This document shows positions 1 to 13,141 of a stretch of 64,000 nt of DNA, in pieces. This DNA is from Eremophila alpestris peregrina (taxonomy: Eukaryota > Chordata > Aves > Passeriformes > Alaudidae): NCBI GenBank assembly GCA_009792885.1, contig WMCF01000111.1, positions 826,492-890,491 on the forward strand. The letters are read 5' to 3'. The position numbers and the translations under genes were made by a program. The first letter of the stretch is position 1; each line of letters opens with the position of its first letter. The notes below the pieces were generated by a model, which ran no database searches, was not told the origin of the DNA, and saw only the letters and a program-made list of their open reading frames with translations.

Positions 1-2935
1 CAGGATCAAGCAAATGCAATTCCATGTGAGAAACTTTCCTTGGAAAGCCATTGACCTCAACATACAGCCAGGATGAATCCAGCTCATGATTCACTCCTAA
101 TTTGCTTGTAGTTATCTCTGGACTATCAGTGGTTTGTAATTCTTTTCACTGTAAGAAACAACTGTTACAGTGTTTTCTTTGCAATCAAACTTGAGATGAA
201 CAGGTTAACAGTTGAACAACAACATTATTTAATTGAATATATAGATTTAGCTTCGAAGTCACTTGTTCCATCATAGCTGTGGGCAACAATCTATAAGGAC
301 TGATTTACTGCTTGCTTTGACTAAGTTTTTTGCATTTACATTTTATAAATTATTGCAGTCATCTATAAATACCTTAAAATATTCTGAACCTATTTTAATA
401 CAAGTTCACATGGACTTGTATTAAAACATTTTCAATAGATATTCACATGGATTTGTTTTGTGTAACCAGCTGGCAACTCAGAAAACCAAATCTGTGTCCA
501 TCAAATAAATTTGCATCCAGAACTGGTTGATATTTGAGAGCTCCTGAAAATGTTAAGCAAGCACTTACCTCAGTGTTGATGTGCTGCATACAGAAATACC
601 AAGTGGTCTCCTGTTCACAGTAATTGCCTTTGATGGGACTCAGAGTTAAGCACATGATTAAATGCTTTTTGGCAGGAGTAGAAATTAAGCATATTTTTAT
701 ATGCACAGGGGAATTTCAGACTGATTGTCAGGTTAGTTGACTTATTAGATATATTCCTTCCACTTTGGGAACCCCTCTAGAACTGGGAATGGCTAGCAAA
801 GGAATGGATGGGGTTTATAATTTAATAATATTTTTTTTGCAGAGCCCTGGCATGGGAGGCCTGGTAGCACTAGATCTGTAAGAGTCAGGATAAGGGTCAT
901 AACTTTTTGTTGGGGTTTTTGTGCATTAATAGATTCCCACTTTTGGGAAGCAGTTTGTTTGCTCATGCAACATCAAATCTGGGGTGTGACATGCAGTAAC
1001 AAACTGATTGGTTTACTTCAGGCCCTGGAAAACCCTGCTGAATTCTTTGTTCAGTGTTCATGTATTTTAAATTTTCCCCCTTCAAAATTCCTCATACACA
1101 TAATGAAATGCAGAGGACAGAAATGTGTGGCTCACTTGGAGACAATGTGAAGTGAGGCAGAGGAAGCTGAGAAGGAGGAGGGGGATTTAGAAGCAGGCAA
1201 AATTTGATTGCCTCTATAGGAAATTAAACACTCAGTTTATCGGCCTAGCTCTAAAAAAAAGCTTCCACAGGCTCTCCAGAATGACAAAACATAAGGACTG
1301 TTTATTTACTTACATGTGCACACACACACACAGAGGGGAGTGGAGGTGATTTATGGCATTCAAATGCTTCCTGTATTTGTGTCTGAGCTCACTTTGCAGG
1401 AAATGTTAAGGTCATTCCCAATTTTGAAGATCAGGGCAAAGCTAACCCTGGGCTGAACTCGAGGCAATTGTGAAAGTTCAACACAAATGTGCTCTGCTGA
1501 CACTGAGAGGAATTCAGGCAGGGAATTGGCAGCCCTGAGTCTGTGCCCTTATTAAAGCCCATTTCTCCCACGTGGCTTGGCTAGTTCAGCTTCTTTTCTT
1601 TTCCCCATGATAAACTGTGCTTGAGCCATAACTTCTTCCACCTTGGCAACACTGGAAAGAGGCTGATTCCACAGGGGCAGTGGTTTGTCACACTCCTAAG
1701 TAAAACCACAAAATTTGAAAAAGGGAGTTCAAAATCCTGGGGTTAAGTGGATGAACACACACAAGACAGCCCAGGACACTCCTCTGAGACTGTGGGAGAG
1801 GGAAAAGACTCATGAGTGACTCTGTAGCCCAGATTGCTTTTTCCAGTGTTTTGTCTGTGACAGGTTGACCCCTGGTTGGATGTCAGGTACCCACCAAAGC
1901 CACTCTGTCCCTCCCCATCTCAGCTGGACAGGGGAGAGAAAATCTGACTGGGGAAAGTGATTTGATTTATTGCCAGTCAAATCAGAGTGGGGGTAATGAG
2001 GTAGAAAGCCAAATCTTTAAACACCTTCCCTCCAAATCTCCCTTCTTCCCACACTCAACTTCACTCCCCAGTTCTGTTGGAGATCTGCTTTTTGGGTAGG
2101 AACAGTGTCTTGGAAGGAAGCAAGGCTGGGCAGTGAGATCAGTTACTTCAGATTAGTTCCTTCAAACTGCTTTGGGTGTGCTTCATCATCAGTAATCAGT
2201 CCTACAGATTGAATGGTTGCCCAATCCCTACCATGGTCTGTACACATGGGAACTTGGGCTCTGAATTTTGGTCTTCTGGGCCACAATTCAGATAAATGCC
2301 TAAAATAGCCCAAAGTATGCAAAAAGGGTTCCCCAACAATTCCTGCTCAGACTATTTGACTGTGGGCATTTGCTAAAGTGCCAATATTAGGAACTTCATC
2401 AACTAAAATCAAGAAAAAAGAAGGATTTCTGTCAAAAATGGGTCATCACTTGGAGCTGCTCATGTCTGTGAAAATTCACAATCCTGGTGGAGTACATACA
2501 GTTAATTTGGCACCTTGCAGGAAGATGCAAGACACCTCTGAGCAGAGGTACCAAAGAAAGAGTTGTCTGGTTCATCTTAGACAAAGCAATGCAGCACCAC
2601 AGCAAAACAGCATCTTAGGTCTTCCCAACAGTACAAAAAAATCAATTCAGAGTTGCAGTAGCTACAGGAAGTCCTGTTTTTCAGCTGAATTCTGATTTAG
2701 CCATATTTCTTCCAGTTCACCAGAGAGAGCAGCTCCTGCTGGATCAGACAGGCGTGTACTCCACTCCAGTCTGCAGGAAGATAAAGAGCTGTAGGGAAAC
2801 CAAGAATTAAAAACTGCTGGTCCATGACAAGAGATAAATGGAGTAGCGAAAGAAAAAGAAATGTCTAATGAATTTTGTCTCTATAAGGGATGGAGATTTG
2901 TCATGTCCCTCTGCAGAAGACACCTGTTCAAATAC
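1..2935. other. Unique noncoding DNA
   Basis: I see no gene or recognisable interspersed repeat here. The stretch holds a perfect hairpin at 393-426 (listed separately), a short (CA)n run near 1317-1333 and scattered A/T runs. Open frames are short and overlap on both strands without family motifs. Confidence 0.6.
393..426. repeat. Perfect 13-bp inverted repeat with 8-nt loop
   Basis: The left arm TTTTAATACAAGT (393-405) and right arm ACTTGTATTAAAA (414-426) are exact reverse complements around the loop TCACATGG. The loop and its flank (TTCACATGGA) recur about 20 bases downstream in ATTCACATGGATTTG. It could be a small palindromic insertion or local duplication; no function can be assigned. 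Confidence 0.85.
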
Positions 2936-3123
2936 CCTCATTAGGATGATAATGGGCAGGATGACTCCAAGGACTGGCATGCTAATGAGCAAAACCACAC
3001 GTTTTGCCATAAAGTGTTCCCGTGGATAGCAAGGGTAACAAATGAGCTGAGCTGTCACCATAGGAAACAGAGTCCCTGACCATGAGGAAACCAAAACTAA
3101 ACTCCAGATATTGAGGTGTTTTC
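2936..3123 (-). other. Weak candidate coding exon (two hydrophobic segments)
   Basis: On the minus strand an open frame is flanked by a pyrimidine-rich acceptor (TTTTTGCACTCACAG, exon from 3123) and a donor AGG/gtattt (exon end 2936; a second donor CAG/gtgtct would end it at 2924). The roughly 62 residues contain one hydrophobic stretch (SLVLVSSWSGTLFPMV), a short polar loop with CYPCYPREHF, and a second stretch (VVLLISMPVLGVILPIIIL), as in two membrane spans. No homologous family is recognised. Hydrophobic frames arise easily by chance in T-rich DNA, and splice-like motifs are common, so this may be spurious. Confidence 0.17.
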
Positions 3124-4185
3124 CTGTGAGTGCAAAAAGGTTTTGGGCAAGATCTGCATTTGGAGTGCTTTGTGCCACACCTCAGCTGATCATCTGCAAG
3201 CCTTTTGTTTTATTTCTTACAAAAAAGACCTCTAGCCTAATAATCTGAGTTTGTTATCAGGAAATTCTTGCTCATTCACCTGACACAATTCTGTACTGGT
3301 GAGAGCAGACTGTGATTCATGTTGTGTCTTCAATCAAAGGCTGGTGCTTTCCTGGAAGGTACAGTCAGTGCCAGGGGCTGAGTCTGTCTTCAATTATGTG
3401 AGAAGCCCTGAGTGTTGCCAACAAAGTCAGCTGGAAACGAGATCATGTCAGATGGGACATGACAACCACATTCAACAGATCACGTGAGAAGCACTGTCAA
3501 ATCTCAATGGCTGATCTTGCCCTACATTCATCACAGGCAAATCCCCAGCAGTTTCTTTTTTAAAAATGCCTTTTTCAAGTTAACGCTTTCATGAGCGTGG
3601 CTTCAAACACAAGACTTCCTGTGAAATGCTTTGCATCCTCAGATGGAAGATGCAAACCAAAATATGCTTGTGATTTATTATTGTGTGCACTCAGACTTTG
3701 TAGTGAAGCTGGAGTCTAGTTAAATTCCTTTGATAGGAATATTCATTTAATTTAAAACAAGATGGGTTAATTCAAAACCTGGTGAAACCAAGGCATGGTA
3801 AATGTGGCATTGAGGAAATGAGAAACATCTCTGCAAAACTTGCAAATGTCACTGAAGTGCAACTGCAGGGCAAGAAAGTAAATGTCCGGTTTTAAGAGAT
3901 TATTTATCAGCCAGTTTTGCGGTATCTTTGAGCCTGGCTCATGGCTTTTAAACACCAATTCCTGTCAATATTAAAAACGTGAGCTTTGACTTCAAGTTCT
4001 CAGGCCCTTTTTCATGAACTCTTTTTGGACACAGTCCCACACCCTGGGGCTGGTTCACAGCTTTCAGTTCTTTACCCTCTGAATAACAGCCACAAATCCT
4101 ACACAGCTTTTTAGCTGAGAGGTTTAGAAAAAAAGTCTTCTCACCTGTACACAACTATTCAGAGAAACGGGCATCTTCAGGGGAC
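3124..4185. other. Unique noncoding DNA
   Basis: I see no gene and no recognised repeat between the weak exon candidate and the first CR1 piece. Confidence 0.6.
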
Positions 4186-4372
4186 AGCTCATCCAGAGCC
4201 ACCTCCTGCCATGGGCAGGGACACCTCCCACCATCCCAGGGTGCTCCAAGCCCTGTCCAACCTGGCCTTGGACACTTCCAGGGATCCAGGGGCAGCCACA
4301 GCTTCTCTGGGCACCCTGTGCCTGGGCCTCACCTCCCTCACAGGGAAGGATTTCTTCCTGAAAGATCTAAAA
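4186..4372 (-). mobile_element. CR1 LINE 3' fragment
   Basis: Read on the minus strand this is the 3' part of an avian CR1 non-LTR retrotransposon. The plus strand shows the diagnostic complement CTGCCATGGGCAGGGACACC, then the CCAACCTGGCCTTGGACACTT and CAGCCACAGCTTCTCTGG blocks. The terminal ATTCTATG tail is missing at the low-coordinate end, so the element is truncated at both ends. It carries no intact reverse transcriptase. Confidence 0.9.
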
Positions 4373-7369
4373 TTGCAATGATATACTAATAAATAACCAT
4401 GAGAGGAGTGCTTGTTTGAGCCCAGTGACACTTGAGATGGTTTTGAACCTGACAAGACATCCACCCAAATTCCAAACATTTAGAGCATCCTGCAGGACCC
4501 AGATCCTCTGACACATTTGCTAGAAACCTCTGTCTTAACATGTCCAGAGGTTCTGCTTTTGATAAGTAGGAGGCTTAGACACCAATCCTAAACAACACAC
4601 TATTTTCAACACTTATTTTCAATCATTCAATAATAATTCAAACAATTATTTTCATGCAGCAGAAAAAAAAAAAACAGACTCTGAAAGGTGTATTTTGAAT
4701 TCCCATGAGGGCTCACCTCCACTGTGGAACTAAAAAAAGGAAGGATTTTTTTTTTTTTAAGTCAAAACAGCAATCTATGCTGAATTTTCATAGGCATTTT
4801 GGGGATGGAAAGCAGAGAACTTGGGAATATGCAGGAGAAACACTTGTACTATAACTCTACTAGGAGACAATGTGCTCGAATTAAGTGGCAGCAGGCTTAC
4901 AATACCCACACAGCCCCACTCACATTATTAATATTTCATCCTAACTGGGACACATCATGCATTCCTTAACATCCATTTTCTGTGCTTCACAGGTTACAGG
5001 CAGGTCTTCCCTTTCCATGCCCACATGATAATAAATCAAGGTCTTTAGCAAACATTTTACAAAAGAAAATTAGAGGGGTTTTGGTTTGGGGTTGTTTTTT
5101 TGCCACAGAAAAGTAAGGATTATGATTTACCCACTGCTGGGACATTTACTCCTACTGTGAATGATAGCAGAGATAGAAAAATTGCCTTGAAAATTGCTTA
5201 GAATTGTATCTACACCAAATTCTTATATTTTTCTATGTGTGGAGGGTGGCTGCAACGCATTTATTTTACATTTAGGTTTCTGCCATGCACAGGTTTAGTT
5301 GGGAAGGTCACTGAGTAGGACTTCTCATTCTAAATTCAAAGAGGAAAATGTAGCCAGCTACCTCTGCCCTGTATTTCAGGAGAGTGTGCCCAGCTTGCCT
5401 TCAGCTGCTCCTTCAAGCTGGCATTTTAAAATGGATTTTAGTCCATTGTCAAGCAGCTGCTCGTGTGGGGTCACCACTAAAACCAGCTCTGCCCTGAAAA
5501 TGCATTTCCTGCACAGGTTTTCCTGCTGCCTGGATTTCCTTGGTCAGGAATGGCCCATGAGGCTTCATCATTTTAGTTTTGATTGATGGGGGGAAAGTGA
5601 GGACAAAACTGATGGGAAAGACAGCTGCCAGTTAAAATCACAGAGCAGGAATGTCAAAAAACAGCTGAAACCTCCATACCAGGTATTTCCATCAAGCTTC
5701 AAGGAACTAGAGATGTCTCTTGAAAATAATATTCTGCTGTGGCCTTCTGTGCTCTTCCTTTCCTGGTAGCTCCCACGTGCTTCACACTTCTGTTTGCCAG
5801 CCCTGTTTTCTGTTGAGTTAGAATTCCCTCCAGCTCTCCCTCCATCTTCCATATTAAGTCTAATTGTTTCTCCCCGTTACTACTTTAGAATAAAATCGTG
5901 TTGGACTTCTGTTTGGGTAGTGCTTTTTGATGTTAAAGATCATTTGCCTTTCATCTTTCATCTTCTTTAAAGGGGAATTTTCTTTCAAATGTCGTCTTTC
6001 TTCAGCTTATTTATCTTTTGATTTTTCTTCCTTTGCAGATTGATATTTTTTTTTTGCTCAGATTTCTTTTTTTTTACCGTTGCACAGTTAAATTGCTCTT
6101 TCTCTGCGAGGCCTCTGACCTCGTAAATCTGTATCTTTTTTATCTATCAAAAAGATCAAAGGAAAAAGGAGAAAAGAAAGGGGAAGCTCACTAAGTGGGA
6201 AAAAAAAATCAATGTATTATATGCACAATACTCGTTTGTGGGAACTGAGGTGATTCTGCACTATCTGAATTATCTGAATTATTGAAGAATCCATGAACTT
6301 TACCAGGATCAGGCTCCCACTGTGCTTCACCAAAGACCCTCCTTAAGGAGATTAAGCAAACAGGGTGCACAAAAAGTAGAGGAAAAGTAATTCTCCACCT
6401 AAATGATGGAGAATTGAGATTCAAGACAAGGTTTTCCAAAGACCTCCATGACCATTTAGGAAACAAGCCCAAATTTTTCTTGTCTTCATCCTGATGCACC
6501 CTTTGGGCAGGCTCAGGGCCTCCAGGGATCTCTGACATATGGACTGGAGTGAAAATCATCAAGGAAAAACGATTTCAAAGGGTTGGATTTTCCTCAGGAG
6601 CTTGGGCACGAGGCAGTGAACTAAGCAGGAAAAATCTGGTCATAAATGGAAGAATGGAGCACTTCTGAATTTGTGTTTTGCTGCTCCCAGAGCAGAGCAG
6701 TGGCCCCAGCACCTCCCTGGGTGCTTTCACCAGGGGCTCACCTTCCCTTGGGGCCCTGGGTTGGTTGGGGAGGCTGTGCCTGCTTGGGGAAGTGTGTCCT
6801 GCAGGGTTTGTGTTCCTGCTGCTCTGCTGGGGAAGTGTTTTACGGATTTACAGGATTTAAAGGGACTGAAGGGAGAGGAAGGAAAGCAGGAGGACAGTGG
6901 GGAAGGAAGGAAGGAAGGTTGGTTTGCCCAGAGGCCCAACAGCAAAATGCAGCAGTGCTGAAATGAGTCTTCTAAATATTCATGGAACTATTAAAAAAAA
7001 CCACCTAAACAAGTCTTATGCAGAGCTTCTTTCCTTCACACTTCCCTGTGACTCCATACTGGCATTCCCAATTCTCACCTGCATAAGTGAAATAAGGAAA
7101 AATTGTAGAGAAAATCACTAGAATGAGAGTTTACTGGAGACAGAAGAAAAGAAAGGGAAAAAAAGCCAAAATCAAACCCAGGGCTTTCAATTTGAATCTT
7201 CTTTAAATAATTCTCTTTCTTCAAGTGATGTTACAGAAGCTTCAGGCTCACTGAATAGGCTTTGATACATCCAGAGTTTGATTTGCAGGGTTCCTTGAAG
7301 AAATTGTTTCCTGTCATCTTTGTTCAAACAATGAAAGAGTTTCAGTCGGGAGGGGAAAAAGCCAATTTA
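4373..7369. other. Unique noncoding DNA, T-rich in part
   Basis: No gene is seen. There is an AT-rich patch with repeated ATTTTCA words around 4600-4660, and strongly T-rich DNA at about 5930-6150. A small GGAA cluster lies near 6900-6920. Confidence 0.6.
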
Positions 7370-8110
7370 ACACCGAGGATTTTGCAGCGAATCCACAACA
7401 GCGCCCCTGATTCAGAGTATTTATCACCACGTTCCACTTGAGTAAACACTGCTGATTAGAACCCAAGCCAAATTATCAGACAACGTGCTCCGTGTCTGCT
7501 TTTATGTTGAATTCACACCACAGTTTATTTAAAGACAAAAGCAATGCCATGGGATTTACCAGCACAAGAAGCCCAAGCTTCAGCTTCCTTGCAGCAGCAC
7601 AAGATGTTGATTTGTTTGGCAAAGGCAGTCTTTAACAAACCAGATATGTGCATCTATGACTGGAGTTAACAAGTCTCTGTTGTTGAATCATCCCAGTCAA
7701 AAAGCAATTTGTAAGTGCAGCTTCCAAATGTATTTGGAGAGGATCTCTCCCTCGTTCTGCCACGCTGCATTCCATTATTGCAAGGAATGAGAATAACAGC
7801 AGGAAAGTTCATATTAAAAAAGGCTGAAAACAGGGCAGCGTTTTCAGATCCCCTCAGAAGCAGATTTTCAAACATCTCCAGAGGCAAACAGGCACTTTCT
7901 GGGACCTTCTGAGCATGTCTACACACACATGAGGTGTCTGAAGTACTGCGGGAAAACATAAGTCATAATCGGGCCATTAATTATTTTTATAACACGCATT
8001 AAAGATGATTTGCGAGTGATGATGTCTGCGAAGGAGGAAAAGTGGTCTGATTTATACACGTCTTCCTGCCTATGTGAATATTCTCTGTCATGTGGTTTCA
8101 GCCTGGCTTT
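7370..8110. promoter_or_regulatory. Possible conserved noncoding / enhancer-like block
   Basis: The block combines AT-rich homeodomain-type words (CCATTAATTA at 7974-7983, TTATTTTTATAAC) with CpG-containing words that have survived in CpG-poor DNA (CAGCGAATCC, AACACGCATTAAAG, ATTTGCGAG, CTGCGAAGG) and has no repeat signature. This composition is typical of deeply conserved vertebrate noncoding elements, but conservation cannot be judged from one sequence. Confidence 0.25.
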
Positions 8111-9833
8111 TCAAAATGTTCACTTTGGTAGGATTTATCCCACAGCCAGACGTCAAACACCAATTAATTAAGTCATACTTCATTAAGTAACTCATCCACT
8201 GGAAGCAGGTGGGATCCAGGCTCCTGGTTTGGTTATCTACCTCAAGGTAAGATGAATAACCTTGTAAAGCTGTTCTTCATTTTACTCTTCCTACAGACAG
8301 TGCACTGGAATCAAACTTTTAACTCTTATGTGGTTAAAGCTCCATTAGAAGTCCCCAATGTAATGGTTTCTACTGGAGGTTAAAGCAATTATTTTCCCTC
8401 CCCTTTCAGATAACACAACCTCACAACTATTATTTGAGACAGAACTTAATCCCTGTTAGAAATGCCTTGTATCATCTCATTTCTCAGTGAGAACCAACCA
8501 GAGGGTTGACAAAGGATTGGCAGATTCTTGTTCTGTTCCATTAAAGAATAAAGAAACATTAATGGGGTTGTACATTTATGTTTTAATGTTTGTGTTTGTT
8601 TAAACGATGAGAGTGACTTTTTGAAAATAGAGCCATTTAAAATAGTTATTGCATCATTATAAAATTACTCTTTCTTTGAACATGCTTTTAGACAAAAATA
8701 AACTTTTTTTTCTCATCGTTGTCAGAAAGAATTCTTGTTGTAGCCCCTAGAAATTCAAACAGAGGTTACAGCAGAGTTTTGCCGATTAACAGCTTGGAGA
8801 CCCCAGCTCCTCAAAGTCATAGAGCAAGATAAAAATCTAAACAACTTATTTTGTTTTAAAACTGAAGAATAATGTCTGTTTCCACATAGGTGCTGGACAT
8901 TAAAAAGGTTGGGTGGGTCCTCATGTGTTTAATGAAGTGGAAAAACATCAATTTCAGACAGAAATTGGCTCACCTACAAAGGAAGAACCATCCTCCCTTC
9001 CTGGTTCTCAATAAAAATATAAAGTCAATCAGAGTCTGTAGTTCAGAGTGAAATCTCATCCTGTTGATATCCATTGATATCCATGGAATGCTTCAAGCAT
9101 TCTATGAATATTTTAAGAGAGCTCTCTAATCTTCAATCTCCTCCACACTGAGATAACTGCCCTTGATTCCTTATCTTGGCCTGAGACTTGAGGAGCTGGT
9201 CTCTCCAATTCAGCAGCCTCTCAGCCCTTTGCATCTCGCTGTGCTCTGCTTTAAAATGCAGCTCCAGAGCCTGTGTTCATAGATGGGAAGTCACTAAATC
9301 TAATTTTTCTCCCTCTCTAATTGCATTTTGTGCCATCAGCTATGAAAACGTGACCCCCGTGGAAACCTAATGCTTGTGCTTGCATTACCTCACCTCCCCT
9401 GTGGATACACACTCCCTGCCAACGCTCTCCTTGTCAAACCCTGTGATAAACTACCCCTGGTGGGAACAATCTGCTGCCATTCCCTGATTTTTTCCCGGTT
9501 ACATTTACCAGGAGCTGGGCTGTCACCTCCCAGAGCAGCACTACTGAGAGGCAGCAGAGTATTTATAGAAGAAACAATTTGGCAGCGAGGATCTGAGCAT
9601 CCTTTTCATCCTGGGTCAGTGGGGGTTTGAGGGGAAGGTTGGATCCTGTGGTTAAGGCAATGGATTTGGGTAAAGAAATCCAAAAAATTGGTATTCTGGG
9701 AGCAGGTCTGGAGTTTTTGGTGCAGGAATTTGTGCTGTCACTGGTGTCAGTGGTCAGCTTGTCAAGCAATCAGCTGAAAAATGTAGGTTTGAGCATCAAA
9801 TAGAGGAAATAGGCATTCAGCAAATAATCTGGT
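8111..9833. other. Unique noncoding DNA
   Basis: No gene is recognised. A tandem TTGATATCCA pair lies near 9064-9083, followed by the 17-bp palindrome GAATGCTTCAAGCATTC at 9086-9102. Confidence 0.6.
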
Positions 9834-9927
9834 CTAGGGGGAGGTGACCCTGCCCACGTCAGGGGTTTGGAATGAGATGTTCTTTAAGGTCCCTTCCAAC
9901 CCAAACCAGTCTGTTTTTATGATTCCA
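9834..9927 (+). mobile_element. CR1 LINE 3' end fragment
   Basis: The sequence GGTGACCCTGCCCACGTCAG, the GGTCCCTTCCAACCCAAACC block and a terminal TATGATTCCA match the last ~90 bases of an avian CR1 in plus orientation. It is short, diverged and 5' truncated. Confidence 0.85.
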
Positions 9928-12786
9928 GTTGCATACAGGATTAATTCACCACGTGGCTAAAGAGCCCTTTGCACTCTCCACAACAACCACAACCTGCCTT
10001 GAGTCCTCCAACCAACTGGCCTGTAATTGTTTCTGGCACTTTCTCTTCTATGAAACCAGAAAAAACTGAATGAATCAGCATATGAAGAAAAATCCCTGTT
10101 GCTTTAATAAAAAAACAAATCCATAACCTGCCCACAATACTTAAATCTGTAAAGGAAATCTTCGCATTATTCCACAATGCATGAGGTTGATGTTGGAATG
10201 CTGATACTTGTGGTGGTTTAAAAAAAAAATAAATCCATTTTTTGAGAGCCCCGGGGAGCTGTTATTAGCTGCTTTCACTGCAGCCAGAGTATTCTTTAAA
10301 ATCTCTGAAACTGTGTCACCCCATGGACATGCAGGATGGGTCTGAAGCTTTATCAAACAGCCTGGAGAGACAGAATTGCTTATCCAGCTGTGAAGGGGCT
10401 GGCTGAGGGCAGGGCAGGCAGCAGGTTTGCATTAATACAGAACGTTTTCTGTAGCACTGGGCAGTGCTTTGCTCCTGGGATTGCACAGCCAGGATGGAGC
10501 TGCTTTGGCTCTGGTTTTGGCACTATTACCCAAATTTTCTGGCACTAAAGGACTGGGTGGGCAAGAAAACAGGCTGCAGCCAAAATAATCTGAGCCTAGT
10601 GGGGCTGTTTGATGTCATGTCCCCTGCCCAGTCATTCACATTTAAATGCCAGCTTGAAGCAGGTTTGCTAAATCCATCATGGGCATCGCTGATTTGTGGG
10701 AAAACTCCTGAAAAAGTTGAGGTGTTTGTGCGTTTTTCCCTCTGTAACCACAGCAACCTCCTGTGCTCTGCTGGTCACTGAGCTGATGAGTTTGTCCGCA
10801 CCAGAGGTGCTCTCCCAGCCCCGGGGCTGGCTGCTCCTGATTTACACCAGCCTGGGGCTGTCTCCTCAGAAAGCTCTAATTTACAGTGGCAACCCGGGCT
10901 AAAGTGCCAAACTGCCTTGTCTTAGCCTGGGTTTTATCTCAAAGTAATGATGTCGAGTCAATTCAAGCTGAGAACAAGCCTTTTTAGTTTTGTTTTGNTT
11001 TCTTTTCTGGAGGAGTGAAAAGGAGAGTCAGCTCACAAAGATTACTTTTTAAAGCAGCGTTGTTTTCAAAGCAAGCTGAAAGTGAACTGCAGCCATCCAT
11101 CAGCCAGACTGTACTGCACAGTAAACTGATTTCCCATTTCCACTTAATTTTGTCTTTAGCTCTGTAATTTGTACATCTCAGGGCAGCTACTGTAAAACCT
11201 CAGACAACCAAAAGAAAAAAGAAAAAAAGACAACCTAAAGTAAACCATGAATAAAAAGCCACAAGAAAAAAAAAAAAATAGAAGTGTCTGGACTTACCTA
11301 GAATATCAATGTGTCCCTGACAAAGGCTCTTTGTGAGGAAACCCAATCTGTATTGCCAGCACTCCTACTTCTGCAAACTTTTCACATCTTCTTAATTGTT
11401 CTCTCTGTTAAACAGCCCTTTTATATTTTCAACCAAATATATATATATAATAAATTAATTATCTGCCTTATCCCTTGAAGGTGATCCATCAAGATGCAGA
11501 GATGATGGCTCTTTCACAGATGTAAAGAATTTGCATACACAAGCTGTAGGAGTCCCTGACATGTTGTTCAAAAATGAAATCAAATGCATTCATCAGACAA
11601 TGGACTCGTCTCATGCAGTAAGAGAATATTCAATCAGCTGGAACAGATGCTTGGAGGAAATTTCATTCTTGAGGCAGCATTGCCACACTGACAGGTGCAT
11701 AAAAGAGTCTCAACTGTAGATCAAAGATGAAAAATCAACTGAAAATCCTTTTTTTTTTTTAATGGCACTGAAAAACAATTACTCTTTAATGGGAAGCTGT
11801 GGCTGCTTTTGCAGCTGATGCCAGTTGGAATTGTTTCCATGTGCAATCCAAAATCCTGCCGTGAGGAGGGCACTGCTGAGGAACCACTCACAGGCTGTGG
11901 ACTGGGGCATTCCCACTCTCAGGTCTTTTCTACCCACTCAGAGGATGAAAGGGGACCTCAAACATGGGAGGAATAATCAAAAAGAGAAGAAAATTTCCTG
12001 TGTGCTGATCCATACAGGAAAAGGGCTGCTCTGCTCCCCACATTGCATATAAGGCTCACTTGCTAAGGGCTGCACAAGAAAGGCTTTAAATCTACCTGTA
12101 TTTCATAAGATAAGCCAGAGGATTTTGTTGATGTAGATATATCTACTTTTTGGTAGCCTCTGGAAAATATCTGAGGTGTGTCCTGGGCAAGAGAACTCCT
12201 ATTAATTACTTACTCCTGAATTTTCCAGCTAAGTCATAACCTTCCAGAAGCAATTGAGCAAGATACAGTACTGATTTAAGGTGCTGCTTTTCAAATATTA
12301 CTACAGATCTTCTGCATGTGTTGGCTCTCTCAAACATTGCACATTTCCAGGCCCCTTTCCCAGCCACACAATTAATTTTGTTGTTGTCTACAAGGAAAAA
12401 CTCTGGACATTAAGAAATATGAATAAATCAGGCATAAATCTCTCAGAAAGGAGATAGGAAACTTCCAGAAAAATAGTTAATAGCAGACAAAAGGCATTTT
12501 CAAACAGGGGAGCAGTCTGTCAGTAAATATCCTTTTGCCAAGGGGCAGGAAAGGGGAGAAGGCTGTTAGTGAAGTTCACTCACTTTCAAATTTTTTTTTT
12601 CCTAATTCCCTCCAGAATATCAAAGACTTTTTTTTTCCAGGTCATGAGGAAAGAAAAAAAATCTCACTTGTGTGTTCTCTGATTGCAAGAACTCTCCGCT
12701 GCAGGGAGTCGACTTCACTGTCTGTCTTCAGAGGGCTCCTTTGGCTTCACAACTGCAGAGTTTGGGTTTGGGGGAGGTTAGTGGGG
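9928..12786. other. Unique noncoding DNA with one ambiguous base
   Basis: No gene is seen. One base is undetermined (10998). A-rich runs occur at 11207-11280 and an AT dinucleotide run near 11437-11450. Confidence 0.55.
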
Positions 12787-12833
12787 TTTCTTTCTTCTTT
12801 TCTTCTCTTCTCTTTTCATTTTTTTCCCCTTTC
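12787..12833. repeat. Polypyrimidine tract
   Basis: An almost pure T/C tract of about 47 bases on the plus strand is built from TTCTTT and TTCTC words. Such purine/pyrimidine strand asymmetry can adopt triplex DNA and can also serve as a splice-acceptor tract; no exon is evident next to it. Confidence 0.75.
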
Positions 12834-13116
12834 ACACTGCGTTTTACATTTTAAGAATTTCTTGGGCTCAGTCAAAAAATGCCTGCTGGTGCTTTCAGTG
12901 CCTCTCAGTGTCTCCAGCAACAATTATCCCAGACCAGCTTCTTTCCAGAACCTCATAAAAATATGCTTTGAGATACAGAGACAGTCTCTCTCTCACACAC
13001 ACTCACAACTGTCATTCCCTGTCAATTCTTTTCTGTGGGAAATGAACTTGCTGCAGGAGATGGAGTGAGTCTCATTGAAGTCATCTGTGCTGAATGGTTT
13101 CTCAGGATGGTTTTCT

Positions 13117-13141
13117 GGGGTTTTTTTTGGGGGGAAGGGGG
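13117..13141 (+). repeat. G-run cluster (three tracts)
   Basis: Runs of four, six and five G are separated by eight T and two A. Three tracts within 25 bases make only a partial quadruplex motif unless another nearby GG joins. Confidence 0.6.

Noticed and set aside
12535..13068. 177-codon plus-strand frame
   Set aside because: Phe/Leu/Ser-rich because it crosses polypyrimidine tracts; no domain.
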